A program made the translations under genes and the position numbers. Positions 1 through 5,822 of a stretch of DNA of 5,822 nt are shown here, piece after piece. Origin of the DNA: Pseudomonadota bacterium. GTDB taxonomy: Bacteria; Desulfobacterota; WTBG01; JAGOGO01. The DNA lies in contig JAGHDE010000169.1 in NCBI GenBank assembly GCA_021160085.1, positions 1-5,822 of the forward strand, written 5' to 3'. Every line of letters starts with the position of its first letter. Position 1 is the stretch's first letter. The notes below the pieces were generated by a model that searched no databases, was not told the origin of the DNA, and saw nothing but the letters and a program-made list of their open reading frames with translations.

Positions 1-459
1 CCGGAGGACACGATCATTCGACAAGGTGGAGCTATTCTGATTGTCGAAGATCATAGTGGAGTATTAGGGGTCTGTGGCCTGCGATACGATTCTCCCGGGC
101 GCTACGAAGTCACCAAGATGGCCATTCGCGAGGACATGCGGAGCCGAGGTATCGGCCGGAGCCTCTTGTCCAGAGTCATTTCGCACGCTCGCCAATTAGG
201 ATCGAAACAACTCTTTATAATCTCCAATACGGTGCTCGCGCCCGCGATCTCCCTCTACCGCCAACTCGGATTTGTGGATGTTCCACTCTCAACTCAACAA
301 GAGTATGCTCGCGGCAATATCGAGCTTGAACTGAACCTGTGCAGTAGCTGCTGCCTGATATTGGCGGGTAATGGGAGCAAATCTTTTTTCCTGACAATGC
401 CAGATAAGACCAGCTCAAATGATAATTATATAAACAGAACGGACTTCCATGATCATTGA
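1..459 (+). CDS. GNAT family N-acetyltransferase, 5' truncated by window edge
   Basis: The frame is open from base 1 and ends at TGA 457-459, so only the last 152 codons are present; the ATG at 118 is internal. GNAT enzymes transfer an acetyl group from acetyl-CoA to an amine; the acceptor here cannot be told. The visible fold is in order: strands with VEDHSGVLGVCGLRY, then YEVTKMAI (beta 4), then the acetyl-CoA pyrophosphate loop RSRGIGRSLL (window codons 47-56, the R/Q-x-x-G-x-G/A motif), and motif B as AISLYRQLGF (codons 82-91). The fold seems complete at ARGNIELELNL. About 39 further codons (CSSCCLILAG... to DFHDH) resemble no GNAT segment I know and may be read-through after loss of an earlier stop. 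The 3' end overlaps the mgtC-like start by 11 nt, suggesting co-transcription. The family call is firm; the substrate is unknown. Confidence 0.88.
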   Translation, partial: PEDTIIRQGGAILIVEDHSGVLGVCGLRYDSPGRYEVTKMAIREDMRSRGIGRSLLSRVISHARQLGSKQLFIISNTVLAPAISLYRQLGFVDVPLSTQQEYARGNIELELNLCSSCCLILAGNGSKSFFLTMPDKTSSNDNYINRTDFHDH

Positions 460-1153
460 CTATTCTCCGGAATCTCTCAACCTGTTAGGACGATTGTGTC
501 TCGCCGCAATTCTTGGGGGCCTCGTCGGACTCGAGCGTGATGTCCACGGGCGTTCCGCGGGTTTGCGAACGCACCTGCTGGTAAGTCTGGGGGCAGCTCT
601 TTTTATGATTTTGTCAATCATCGTAGCGTCGTCTGTTGGCGAAGCATCACGATTTGCCGATCCCGGACGAATCGCAGCCCAAATTATTACGGGCATAGGT
701 TTCCTTGGGGCTGGAGCCATCATGAAGGAGGGATTCACTGTCCGGGGTCTCACGACGGCAGCGTGTTTCTGGATCGTTGCGGCAATAGGCATGGCGACCG
801 GTGCCGCTCAATATACTCTTGCGATATTTACCTGTCTTCTTTCATTAGCAGCACTATCATTGCTTCATCGAGTTGAGAAGTACTACCGAAGGGATTCTTA
901 CAGAACCCTCACCATAAATACATCTCTCGATGTTTCCGTCAAGACAGTGATCGACGCACTCAAACAGAAATACGTAACCATTCTGTTTGTTAATTCAGAG
1001 CGAGATTATGAAAAGGAAACCATCACGATGCACTTATCTCTTCGCATTTTCCACAAAGGAACAACTGACAAGATTTCGCAAGACATAATTCAGTCACTGG
1101 AAAAAACCGGCATACCTTTGACAAAGGTATCATGGCATCATGGTACACTGTAA
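449..1153 (+). CDS. MgtC/SapB family inner-membrane protein
   Basis: This is a complete 234-residue protein, close to the usual length of MgtC-type proteins. The N-terminal half is hydrophobic, with about four to five membrane segments (roughly residues 12-28, 42-62, 76-92, 103-119, 122-140). It carries the family signatures: GLERD (27-31) followed by RSAGLRTH (35-42), AAQIITGIGFLGAGAI (76-91) and VRGLTTAACFW (98-108). Residues about 147-234 are a soluble domain with alternating strands and helices, as in the ACT-like C-terminus of MgtC. Known family members act in adaptation to low magnesium and acidic or intracellular stress, in part by inhibiting the F1Fo ATP synthase; whether that applies here is inference. 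The ATG at 449 lies inside the preceding acetyltransferase gene. Its Shine-Dalgarno is weak (GGA at 441-443), so translation may depend on coupling. No magnesium-responsive leader is recognisable. I leave the symbol empty because many paralogues (YhiD, SapB) share these motifs. Confidence 0.93.
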   Translation: MIIDYSPESLNLLGRLCLAAILGGLVGLERDVHGRSAGLRTHLLVSLGAALFMILSIIVASSVGEASRFADPGRIAAQIITGIGFLGAGAIMKEGFTVRGLTTAACFWIVAAIGMATGAAQYTLAIFTCLLSLAALSLLHRVEKYYRRDSYRTLTINTSLDVSVKTVIDALKQKYVTILFVNSERDYEKETITMHLSLRIFHKGTTDKISQDIIQSLEKTGIPLTKVSWHHGTL

Positions 1154-1290
1154 AATACGGGCAGCAATGTTGGAGGCATTCAGGCAGGTGTTTCAATGGA
1201 GCCATAGATGAAGTTCACGTCTATAACCATACTCTCACCGAATCAGAAATTGAGGATGATATGGAATGTCCCCCGGTAATACCGTTTTGA
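1154..1290 (+). pseudogene. Frameshifted remnant of a LamG / concanavalin A-like domain
   Basis: The piece from 1192 reads FNGAIDEVHVYNHTLTESEI and ends at TGA 1288-1290. This closely follows the C-terminal strand of LamG-like jelly-roll domains (consensus like FNGxIDEVRIYNRALSxxEI), which occur in large secreted carbohydrate- or protein-binding proteins. Just upstream, 1154-1177 in another frame reads NTGSNVGG, also LamG-like. The two halves join smoothly as VGG/HSGRCFNG if one base near 1177 has been lost. No start codon or Shine-Dalgarno serves it, and the bulk of the domain is missing. It begins directly behind the mgtC-like stop, in the same frame as that gene. The match is by eye only. 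I infer a decayed, truncated gene end, probably left by a deletion or insertion, with no function expected. Confidence 0.6.
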
Positions 1291-1291
1291 G

Positions 1292-1316
1292 GCGGGAGGA
1301 CCCATGTCCACCCCGC
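1292..1316 (+). terminator. Possible hairpin behind the plus-strand genes
   Basis: The arms GCGGG (1292-1296) and CCCGC (1312-1316) pair. Inside them GGAC (1298-1301) pairs with GTCC (1306-1309) around a CCAT loop, with a small internal bulge. It starts two bases after the LamG remnant's stop. No T tract follows, so it may be an incomplete or factor-assisted terminator, or an accident of GC-rich sequence. Confidence 0.25.
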
Positions 1317-1365
1317 TCAGACAATACCCAGGGGCCCCACTTGGAATCTATCCGCTGAAGACAAA

Positions 1366-1397
1366 TGAATTACCCCGCCTTCAGGCGGAATAATTCA
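1366..1397 (-). terminator. Strong hairpin directly downstream of ftsZ
   Basis: Two 14-nt arms (1366-1379 and 1384-1397) flank a four-base loop (1380-1383). Read as minus-strand RNA, the arms are UGAAUUAUUCCGCC and GGCGGGGUAAUUCA, which pair over their whole length, with two U-G wobbles in the middle. In plus-strand RNA the same two positions become A-C mismatches, so the structure favours the ftsZ direction. It starts six bases after the ftsZ stop codon. The U run expected of a classical intrinsic terminator is missing (CAUUUGUCUUC region follows only loosely), so it could also be an mRNA 3'-end stabiliser or a copy of a dispersed palindromic repeat. Confidence 0.5.
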
Positions 1398-1403
1398 ATT
1401 CAC

Positions 1404-2579
1404 TCAGCTTGTTGTTGTTTGCCGTCGAAGAAACGTGGGCGTATCGTATTCACCACTTTCGTTAAAACAACTGTCAATGATGGTTCCCACTTTGACCACC
1501 TCCGGCTTAATCCCTTGAATATCATGCCCGCTCCGCTGATAAGCGGGGAGTTCCTTGTCTTCCTGAATATATTTAGAGATCAAAGAAATATTTTTTCTCA
1601 TATCGGGAGAGATCATCTCTTCTTCTTTTCCGAAGCCGGTGGCGATAACCGTCACACTGATTTCTTCTCCTGCATAATCGTCTATCACTGCTCCAAAAAT
1701 AATATTTGCATCTTCATGGGCATTCTCCTGGATCAAAGTAGAGGCCTCATTCACTTCGTAAAGGGTTAAATCAGGACCCGCGGTAACATTGATCAGCAGC
1801 CCCTTGGCGCCATCTATGCTCACCTCTTCTAAAAGCGGGCTCGATATGGCTTTTTGGGCCGCTTCAATAGCTCGATTCTCACCGGTTGAACTTCCGGTGC
1901 CCATAAAAGCCATTCCCATTTCGGACATAACAGTGCGAACATCATTAAAGTCAAGATTGATAAGTCCCGGGATGGTTATTAGATCTGAGATTCCTTTTAC
2001 CGCATGGAGAAGAATTTCATCCGCCTTTTTAAATCCATCCAGAAGGGTCATCCTCTTGCCGGAATTCAGCAGAAGCTGCTGATTAGGAATAGCAATAAGA
2101 GTATCAACTGCGTCCTTCAATTCTTCCACTCCCTTCTTCGCCACCTGCTGCCTTCTTTTTCCTTCAAACAAGAATGGTTTGGTAACCACAGCTACAGTAA
2201 GGGCGCCAATTTCCTTCGCCATTTCCGCTAAAACAGGAGCCCCTCCAGTTCCGGTACCACCTCCCATTCCCGCTGCAATAAATACCATGTCGGCGCCATC
2301 TAAAAATTCTTTTATTTTATCAGCATCTTCCATCATTGCTTTTTGACCTGTTTCAGGATCAGATCCCGCTCCCAGACCCTTAGTCAGTTGAGCACCCAAT
2401 TGGACTTTTACAGGTGATTTACATGAAGATAGAGCCTGTAAATCAGTATTGGCGGAAATAAATTCGACCCCTTCCATGTTGGATTCGATCATTGTGTTAA
2501 TGGCATTACAACCACCTCCTCCAACTCCAAAAACTTTAATTTTGGCATTCATTCTGGATATGCTTTCCAATTCTATCAT
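1404..2579 (-). CDS. ftsZ: Cell division GTPase FtsZ
   Basis: FtsZ is the bacterial tubulin homologue that polymerises with GTP into the Z-ring at midcell. The 391-residue product is of normal length. The nucleotide-binding start [12 protein letters not shown] (16-27) and the tubulin signature [13 protein letters not shown] (104-116) are intact, as is [10 protein letters not shown] (134-143). The T7 loop [11 protein letters not shown] (208-218) has both acidic residues needed for GTP hydrolysis across the subunit interface (D210, D213). Its middle residue is Asn where Ala is commonest. A linker of about 60 residues leads to the C-terminal peptide [10 protein letters not shown] (378-387), the tail that binds FtsA and other partners. 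The ATG at 2579 is chosen because a G-rich Shine-Dalgarno (2587-2597) lies 7 nt upstream; Met10 (ATG at 2552) is the alternative. It is last in the ddl-ftsQ-ftsA-ftsZ run, 25 nt after ftsA, and is followed at once by a hairpin. Confidence 0.98.
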   Translation of the reverse strand: MIELESISRMNAKIKVFGVGGGGCNAINTMIESNMEGVEFISANTDLQALSSCKSPVKVQLGAQLTKGLGAGSDPETGQKAMMEDADKIKEFLDGADMVFIAAGMGGGTGTGGAPVLAEMAKEIGALTVAVVTKPFLFEGKRRQQVAKKGVEELKDAVDTLIAIPNQQLLLNSGKRMTLLDGFKKADEILLHAVKGISDLITIPGLINLDFNDVRTVMSEMGMAFMGTGSSTGENRAIEAAQKAISSPLLEEVSIDGAKGLLINVTAGPDLTLYEVNEASTLIQENAHEDANIIFGAVIDDYAGEEISVTVIATGFGKEEEMISPDMRKNISLISKYIQEDKELPAYQRSGHDIQGIKPEVVKVGTIIDSCFNESGEYDTPTFLRRQTTTS

Positions 2580-2586
2580 TTTTTGT

Positions 2587-2597
2587 CCCCCCCTTTT
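2587..2597 (-). promoter_or_regulatory. Shine-Dalgarno of ftsZ with a seven-G tract
   Basis: On the minus strand AAAAGGGGGGG sits in the 25-nt ftsA-ftsZ spacer, 7 nt ahead of the ATG at 2579. It replaces the usual AGGAGG with a homopolymer. It supports the upstream ATG over Met10. A seven-G run could slip and alter the spacing, but no evidence of that can be seen here. Confidence 0.75.
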
Positions 2598-2604
2598 ATA
2601 TGAG

Positions 2605-3828
2605 TTAAAAGACCTCTAAAACCCAGCCTCCCATCGTCTTGACGATGGTGTTGAATAAATTCCCCTTGCCGTTAAAATTTGCATTGGGTTTCTTACCGTT
2701 TCCATAAAGAAGCAACCCTACTCCGGTAGCGTATATTGGATTATTCACCACATCCTCTAATCCTTTTACCCATTGAGGATATCCAATCCGGCCCGGAAGT
2801 TTAAATATTCTTTCCGCCATCTCCTTGATACCAGGCAACATTGATGCCCCACCGGTTAAAATAATTCCCGATCCTATTAATTCCGCAAATTCGGATTTTA
2901 ATATCTCGCTCTGAATCAACTGAAAAAGTTCCTCCGCCCGGGATTCAATAATTTCACACAGCATCCTCCGTGATACTGTGCGGGTTTCTCTTCCATCAAC
3001 GCTCATAACCTGAATCTTTTCATCTCGCTTTACTGACGAGGCAGTAGCATATCCATATTCTTTTTTTACTCGCTCCGCTTCTTTTATGGAAGTGCGTAAT
3101 CCAATGGCAATATCAGAAGTAAAATGGTTGCCGCCAATAGGTATGACCGAGATATAACCAATGCTTCCTTTAATAAAAACAGCTATATCAGTAGTTCCAC
3201 CTCCTATATCAACCAGAATCCCCCCCAACTCCTTTTCATCCTTAGACAAAACCGCTTCACTGGAAGCCAATTGCTGAAGAACTATATCTTTCACGTCTAA
3301 ACCAGTCTGATTAGCACATTTGATGATATTCCTGGCTGATGCTACCGCGCCGGTCACCACATGAACCTTGGCCTCCAGACGCATACCGGACATACCGAGA
3401 GGATCTCGAATCCCCCCCTGATCATCTACGATAAACTCTTTTGGAAGCACATGAATGATCTCCCGATCTACTGGAATTGTGACTGCCCGGGCAGCATCGA
3501 TAGCCCTTTTGATATCAGAACGTTTTACCTCTTTACTTTTGACAACAACTACTCCGTGGCTATTGAAGCTCTTAATATGAGCACCGGAAATTCCGGTGTA
3601 TACAGTTTCGATCTCATACCCAGCCATCTTCTCCGCCTCTTTTACCGCCCTCCGAATTGAATCCATGGTGGCTTCTAAATCAATGATCATACCCTTCCTT
3701 AAACCTAACGAAGGCTGTACTCCGATTCCAACGACATCAATCCCGTCTGCTGATTTCTTTCCAATAATGGCACATACCTTCGTAGTTCCTATATCCACGC
3801 CTACAACCATGTTTCCATTACTTCTCAT
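2605..3828 (-). CDS. ftsA: Cell division protein FtsA (actin-like Z-ring anchor)
   Basis: FtsA is an ATP-binding actin homologue that binds the FtsZ tail and fixes it to the inner face of the membrane, then recruits later divisome proteins. The 407-residue length is typical. Phosphate-1 motif [14 protein letters not shown] is at 10-23. The FtsA-specific 1C subdomain follows (about 85-165, including the [10 protein letters not shown] segment). Phosphate-2 motif [15 protein letters not shown] is at 204-218 and the adenosine motif [14 protein letters not shown] at 321-334. After a short flexible stretch ([12 protein letters not shown]), the last residues [17 protein letters not shown] can form the amphipathic membrane-targeting helix. 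The ATG at 3828 has a strong Shine-Dalgarno that overlaps the ftsQ stop; Met7 would be too far from it. It lies 7 nt after ftsQ and 25 nt before ftsZ, the usual order, and is very likely co-transcribed and translationally coupled to ftsQ. Confidence 0.98.
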   Translation of the reverse strand: MRSNGNMVVGVDIGTTKVCAIIGKKSADGIDVVGIGVQPSLGLRKGMIIDLEATMDSIRRAVKEAEKMAGYEIETVYTGISGAHIKSFNSHGVVVVKSKEVKRSDIKRAIDAARAVTIPVDREIIHVLPKEFIVDDQGGIRDPLGMSGMRLEAKVHVVTGAVASARNIIKCANQTGLDVKDIVLQQLASSEAVLSKDEKELGGILVDIGGGTTDIAVFIKGSIGYISVIPIGGNHFTSDIAIGLRTSIKEAERVKKEYGYATASSVKRDEKIQVMSVDGRETRTVSRRMLCEIIESRAEELFQLIQSEILKSEFAELIGSGIILTGGASMLPGIKEMAERIFKLPGRIGYPQWVKGLEDVVNNPIYATGVGLLLYGNGKKPNANFNGKGNLFNTIVKTMGGWVLEVF

Positions 3829-3835
3829 TTTATTT

Positions 3836-3846
3836 TCACCCCCTTT
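3836..3846 (-). promoter_or_regulatory. Shine-Dalgarno of ftsA overlapping the ftsQ stop
   Basis: On the minus strand AAAGGGGGTGA is close to a full anti-16S match. Its TGA (3838-3836) is the ftsQ stop codon, and the ftsA ATG follows after 7 nt. Ribosomes ending ftsQ therefore finish on the ftsA initiation site, which points to translational coupling. Confidence 0.8.
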
Positions 3847-4681
3847 CGCAGGTGTTTATTTTCATTTGTGACGAAGAAAGCTTTTTAACGTGAGCTGTCT
3901 CTGAAGAAATAATATCTATGGCTTCAGGCGTTACCTGCCGGGCATATAAATCCTCCTGGATGGTGGCAAGCAAAGCAAGCTTTTTCCCATAATCTCCAAA
4001 ACCCATTCGTATAGGAATTGCGTCCTGAAGCGTATAGATAGTGATGCCGTAATTAGCATCAAAATGAACTTCTGAAACCATCTCCATTGGAAGCACCGCC
4101 TCTTTATCAGCAAGCTTCAATAAATTAATAATTCTCTTGAGACGATCAGAATTTTGTTGAGAAAAGGAAAGGCCGGTTATAATCGGCATATTAACCTTAT
4201 CGTTGGCTTCAACCTCTTTGAATAAAATTCCCTCCTCATCTACTAAAAACAGCTTCTTATGACTCACCAGCGCAACTGGAACCCTTTCATTAACCTTTAC
4301 AGTTAAAAGATGGGGAAAAGTTCTTCTAATCTTCACTTCTTTAACCCAGGGGTTAGCCCTAATGCGCTGAGAAATCTCTTTAAGACTAACGGTAAAGATA
4401 TTTGCTCCCGGCCTCAGCCCGGCTAACGTCATCAGTTCCTGCGGACTGACATTCTGGCAACCTTCAAATTGAGTGTCCTTTATTTCCAGACAGGACGACT
4501 GGATGATGAAATTAATCAGAAAATGAAGAGAAACAGACGCAACCAAGATGATCGATAAACAAAATGTGGTACGGATGGCAAGAAGAAAAAATCTTTTCAT
4601 TGTTGCTAAAGCAAAAAGCTTTTTGCCTCGATACCAACCGCGTCGATTACGTATTTTCCTTGAATGATAGTCCTTCATCAA
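3836..4681 (-). CDS. ftsQ: Cell division protein FtsQ (POTRA domain)
   Basis: FtsQ is a bitopic inner-membrane protein that, with FtsB and FtsL, links the Z-ring to the septal peptidoglycan synthases FtsW and FtsI. The 281-residue product has a short basic cytoplasmic tail (RKIRNRRGWYRGKK, 8-21), one membrane segment (about 31-60), and a periplasmic POTRA domain. The POTRA domain (about 65-133) includes TQFEGCQNVSPQEL, GANIFTVSL, NPWVKEVKIRRTFPHLLTV and the closing VNERVPVAL. An FtsQ-type beta domain with LVDEEGILF (146-154) and PIITGL (166-171) runs to about residue 260. Sequence identity in FtsQ is usually low, so the call rests on domain order and the ddl-ftsQ-ftsA context. Two adjacent starts are possible: TTG at 4681 and ATG at 4678. 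A GAGG (4692-4695) lies 10 nt before the TTG and 13 nt before the ATG, so spacing slightly favours TTG, codon preference ATG. It lies 17 nt after ddl. Confidence 0.94.
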   Translation of the reverse strand: MMKDYHSRKIRNRRGWYRGKKLFALATMKRFFLLAIRTTFCLSIILVASVSLHFLINFIIQSSCLEIKDTQFEGCQNVSPQELMTLAGLRPGANIFTVSLKEISQRIRANPWVKEVKIRRTFPHLLTVKVNERVPVALVSHKKLFLVDEEGILFKEVEANDKVNMPIITGLSFSQQNSDRLKRIINLLKLADKEAVLPMEMVSEVHFDANYGITIYTLQDAIPIRMGFGDYGKKLALLATIQEDLYARQVTPEAIDIISSETAHVKKLSSSQMKINTCERG

Positions 4682-4691
4682 ACTTCGACAG

Positions 4692-4695
4692 CCTC
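4692..4695 (-). promoter_or_regulatory. Probable Shine-Dalgarno of ftsQ
   Basis: GAGG on the minus strand follows the ddl stop codon (4701-4699) after three bases. It is the only purine-rich match in the 17-nt spacer. Its distance bears on whether TTG 4681 or ATG 4678 is the ftsQ start. Confidence 0.5.
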
Positions 4696-4698
4696 AGG

Positions 4699-5640
4699 TT
4701 AATGTATAGTAAAAGGCATCCCTATATGTAACCGCGCTAAAAGAAGCATCCGTTCGATCAGCGTCGGAAAATCTATGCCTGCCTCGGCAGCAGCAAGTGG
4801 TAATAAACTTGTCTCCGTTAAACCAGGAATGGTGTTGACTTCTAAAATTGCGAGATTCCCTTTTTTATCCATCCAGAAATCCACCCGGGCCGCGCCCGCG
4901 CATTGCAACGCCTGATAAGCGGTTACCCCCATTTTCTGAGCGCTTTCAGCTCTTTCCTGCGAAAGGCGAGCAGGAATAATATATTCGGTTTTCCCCGGAG
5001 TATATTTGGAGGTATAATCATAAAATCCGCTTTCGGGGACTATTTCTATCACCGGAAGAGGTTCCCCATTAATAATTCCCACAGTTATATCCACCCCCTT
5101 CACATATCTCTCCACTAAAATTTCCTGATCATATCCAGCCGCGCTTTTTAACGCCTCTTCCAGCTCATTGCGTGAGGTTGCAATTGTTGTCCCGATAGTA
5201 GAACCTCCGCAGACAGGTTTTACAATTAGGGGGAGTTCCATGGTAATTTCAGAAACATTACATCGATAAGAAAGTACTTGAAATTCCGGAGTAGGGATCT
5301 GATGGTAACAAAATATCTTCTTAGCCATCACTTTATTCATAGCCAGCGCACTTGCCAACACCCCTGAACCGGTGTAGGGAGTTCCTGTCATTTCCAGAAG
5401 CCCCTGAATTGAGCCATCTTCTCCCCAGGAACCATGAAGCGCAATAAATGCCGTGTCTATTTTTTCTTCCAAGAGTCGCTCCGTGATAAAGCGATCAACA
5501 TCTATTCCCACCGCCTGATAATTCTTTTTTAACAAAGCATTTAAAACCGCCTGTCCGGTTTTGAAAGCAATCTCCCTTTCCGGAGAAAGTCCACCCCTCA
5601 GGACCCCGATTTTTTTTCTTTTCAACTCTTCTCTTGTCAT
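4699..5640 (-). CDS. ddl: D-alanine-D-alanine ligase
   Basis: This ATP-grasp ligase joins two D-alanines in the cytoplasm to make the dipeptide that MurF adds to the peptidoglycan precursor. The 313 residues match the short DdlB-type enzymes. GGLSPEREIAFKTG (16-29) holds the Glu that contacts the first D-Ala (E22 or its neighbour, aligned to E15 of E. coli DdlB). ALHGSWGEDGSIQGLLE (67-83) and GTPYTGSGVLASALAMNK (86-103) are the family signatures. KPVCGGSTIG (141-150) is the ATP-grasp loop; S147 aligns with S150 of DdlB, and Gly145 stands where DdlB has Glu. FYDYTSKY (206-213) supplies Y213, equivalent to Y216, which favours D-Ala over D-lactate as second substrate. ARVDF (R252, D254) and LEVNTIPGLTETSLLP (E267, N269, S278) complete the metal and substrate site. 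By gene order it follows murB and precedes ftsQ. The ATG at 5640 has only a weak purine-rich site upstream. Confidence 0.97.
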   Translation of the reverse strand: MTREELKRKKIGVLRGGLSPEREIAFKTGQAVLNALLKKNYQAVGIDVDRFITERLLEEKIDTAFIALHGSWGEDGSIQGLLEMTGTPYTGSGVLASALAMNKVMAKKIFCYHQIPTPEFQVLSYRCNVSEITMELPLIVKPVCGGSTIGTTIATSRNELEEALKSAAGYDQEILVERYVKGVDITVGIINGEPLPVIEIVPESGFYDYTSKYTPGKTEYIIPARLSQERAESAQKMGVTAYQALQCAGAARVDFWMDKKGNLAILEVNTIPGLTETSLLPLAAAEAGIDFPTLIERMLLLARLHIGMPFTIH

Positions 5641-5673
5641 ATCCGTTCTCGTCTCTATCCCTAAATACAGTTT

Positions 5674-5687
5674 TCAGGGATCAGGGA
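5674..5687. repeat. Two tandem TCAGGGA heptamers
   Basis: TCAGGGA occurs twice in direct succession (5674-5680, 5681-5687). The pair sits two bases from the longer heptamer array that begins at 5690. Either copy could pair with ATCCCT at 5657-5662, giving alternative small hairpins. Confidence 0.6.
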
Positions 5688-5689
5688 GC

Positions 5690-5731
5690 AGTTTGAAGTT
5701 TGAAATTTGAAATTTCCAGTTTCCAGTTTCA
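5690..5731. repeat. Six-copy imperfect heptamer tandem repeat
   Basis: Six consecutive 7-bp units run without a break. The first two are AGTTTGA, the third AATTTGA, the fourth AATTTCC, the fifth AGTTTCC and the last AGTTTCA. Units therefore vary only at position 2 and at the last two bases. Similar GAAACTGG/GAAATTTG-type low-complexity repeats are familiar from intergenic DNA of various environmental bacteria, from memory. It lies between the presumed murB end and ddl. No function is evident. Confidence 0.75.
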
Positions 5732-5797
5732 TACCAATCCCTCAGTTTTTACCCCGTGAAATGTATTTGTTTTCTATTTCACTGGCGCCTAAATTCC

Positions 5798-5822
5798 TCA
5801 ATCATCTGTTTCACCTATCACC
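5798..5822 (-). CDS. Possible C-terminal tail of murB, cut by right edge
   Basis: On the minus strand the frame entering from the edge reads VIGETDD and stops at TGA (5800-5798). Many UDP-N-acetylenolpyruvoylglucosamine reductases (MurB) end in a strand like EVRVIGE, and murB is the usual gene ahead of ddl in this cluster order. Seven codons are far too few to prove it; one other frame is also open at the edge for three codons. The call is mainly from context. Confidence 0.35.

Larger units (their letters stand above)
5641..5797. other. Spacer upstream of ddl with repeats; no confident promoter
   Basis: This 157-bp gap is long compared with the 7-25 nt spacers of the rest of the operon. It holds two adjoining heptamer arrays (listed separately). 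An inverted pair, ATCCCT (5657-5662) and AGGGAT (5676-5681), could form a small hairpin just ahead of ddl. Near the gene the minus strand has TGTATTTAG, faintly like an extended -10 element, but no matching -35 element, so I do not call a promoter. No open frame of note is present. Confidence 0.5.

Noticed and set aside
391..432. CTGACA and GATAAT/TATATAA as a promoter ahead of the mgtC-like gene
   Set aside because: The spacing between CTGACA (391-396) and GATAAT (421-426) is 24 nt, too long for a sigma-70 promoter, and AT-rich sequence here gives chance matches.
460..792. Minus-strand open frame of 110 codons opposite the mgtC-like gene
   Set aside because: It is antisense to conserved MgtC motifs and is rich in Pro and Arg, as expected from the complement of GC-rich coding sequence.
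1331..1338. GGGGCCCC perfect 8-bp palindrome in the convergent gap
   Set aside because: The symmetry does not extend into the flanks and there is no loop, so it is not a credible hairpin or operator.
1365..1769. Plus-strand open frame of 134 codons opposite the 3' end of ftsZ
   Set aside because: It lies antisense to the conserved FtsZ tail, starts inside the hairpin, has no Shine-Dalgarno and shows no recognisable domain; it is a shadow frame.
3596..3871. Plus-strand open frame opposite the ftsA start and ftsQ end
   Set aside because: It overlaps two well-supported genes on the other strand and its protein has no family features.
5690..5731. Heptamer array as a CRISPR or iteron array
   Set aside because: The units are seven bases with no spacers, too short for CRISPR, and no replication initiator gene or origin feature is nearby.
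5798..5822. Short minus-strand frame GTG AAA CAG ATG... reading KQMIEEFRRQ (about 5814-5779)
   Set aside because: It has only eleven codons, starts after two stop codons in frame and matches nothing; the murB-tail frame explains the edge better.

Overview
The window suggests a Gram-negative-type bacterium. It holds the 3' end of a division and cell wall (dcw) cluster in the order (murB?)-ddl-ftsQ-ftsA-ftsZ, all on the minus strand. FtsZ ends in a short conserved peptide of the form DTPTFLRRQ. This gene order and tail recall Desulfobacterota, Nitrospirota and similar lineages, but the sequence alone does not fix the phylum.

Layout on the plus strand, 1-1153: the 3' part of a GNAT acetyltransferase gene, cut by the left edge, overlaps the start of a complete MgtC/SapB-type membrane protein gene by 11 nt. 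Immediately after the mgtC stop, 1154-1290 carries a frameshifted scrap of a LamG (concanavalin A-like) domain with no start codon. The convergent gap then holds two hairpins: a weaker one (1292-1316) behind the plus-strand material, and a strong 14-bp-arm hairpin (1366-1397) directly behind ftsZ.

Layout on the minus strand, 5640 down to 1404: ddl (D-alanine-D-alanine ligase), ftsQ (divisome bitopic protein with a POTRA domain), ftsA (actin-like membrane anchor) and ftsZ (tubulin-like GTPase). The spacers are 17, 7 and 25 nt, so this is very probably one operon. The Shine-Dalgarno sequence of ftsA includes the ftsQ stop codon, and ftsZ has a seven-G Shine-Dalgarno tract. Upstream of ddl is a 157-bp spacer with a heptamer tandem repeat. 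At the right edge seven codons ending in a stop look like the tail of murB.

Together these genes make the peptidoglycan precursor D-Ala-D-Ala and build the Z-ring: FtsZ polymerises, FtsA tethers it to the membrane, and FtsQ links it to the septal wall machinery. The plus-strand half is unrelated accessory material and locally looks richer in G+C. I see no undescribed system here. The points most worth checking are the LamG remnant, the strand-asymmetric hairpin, the heptamer array and the GNAT C-terminal extension.
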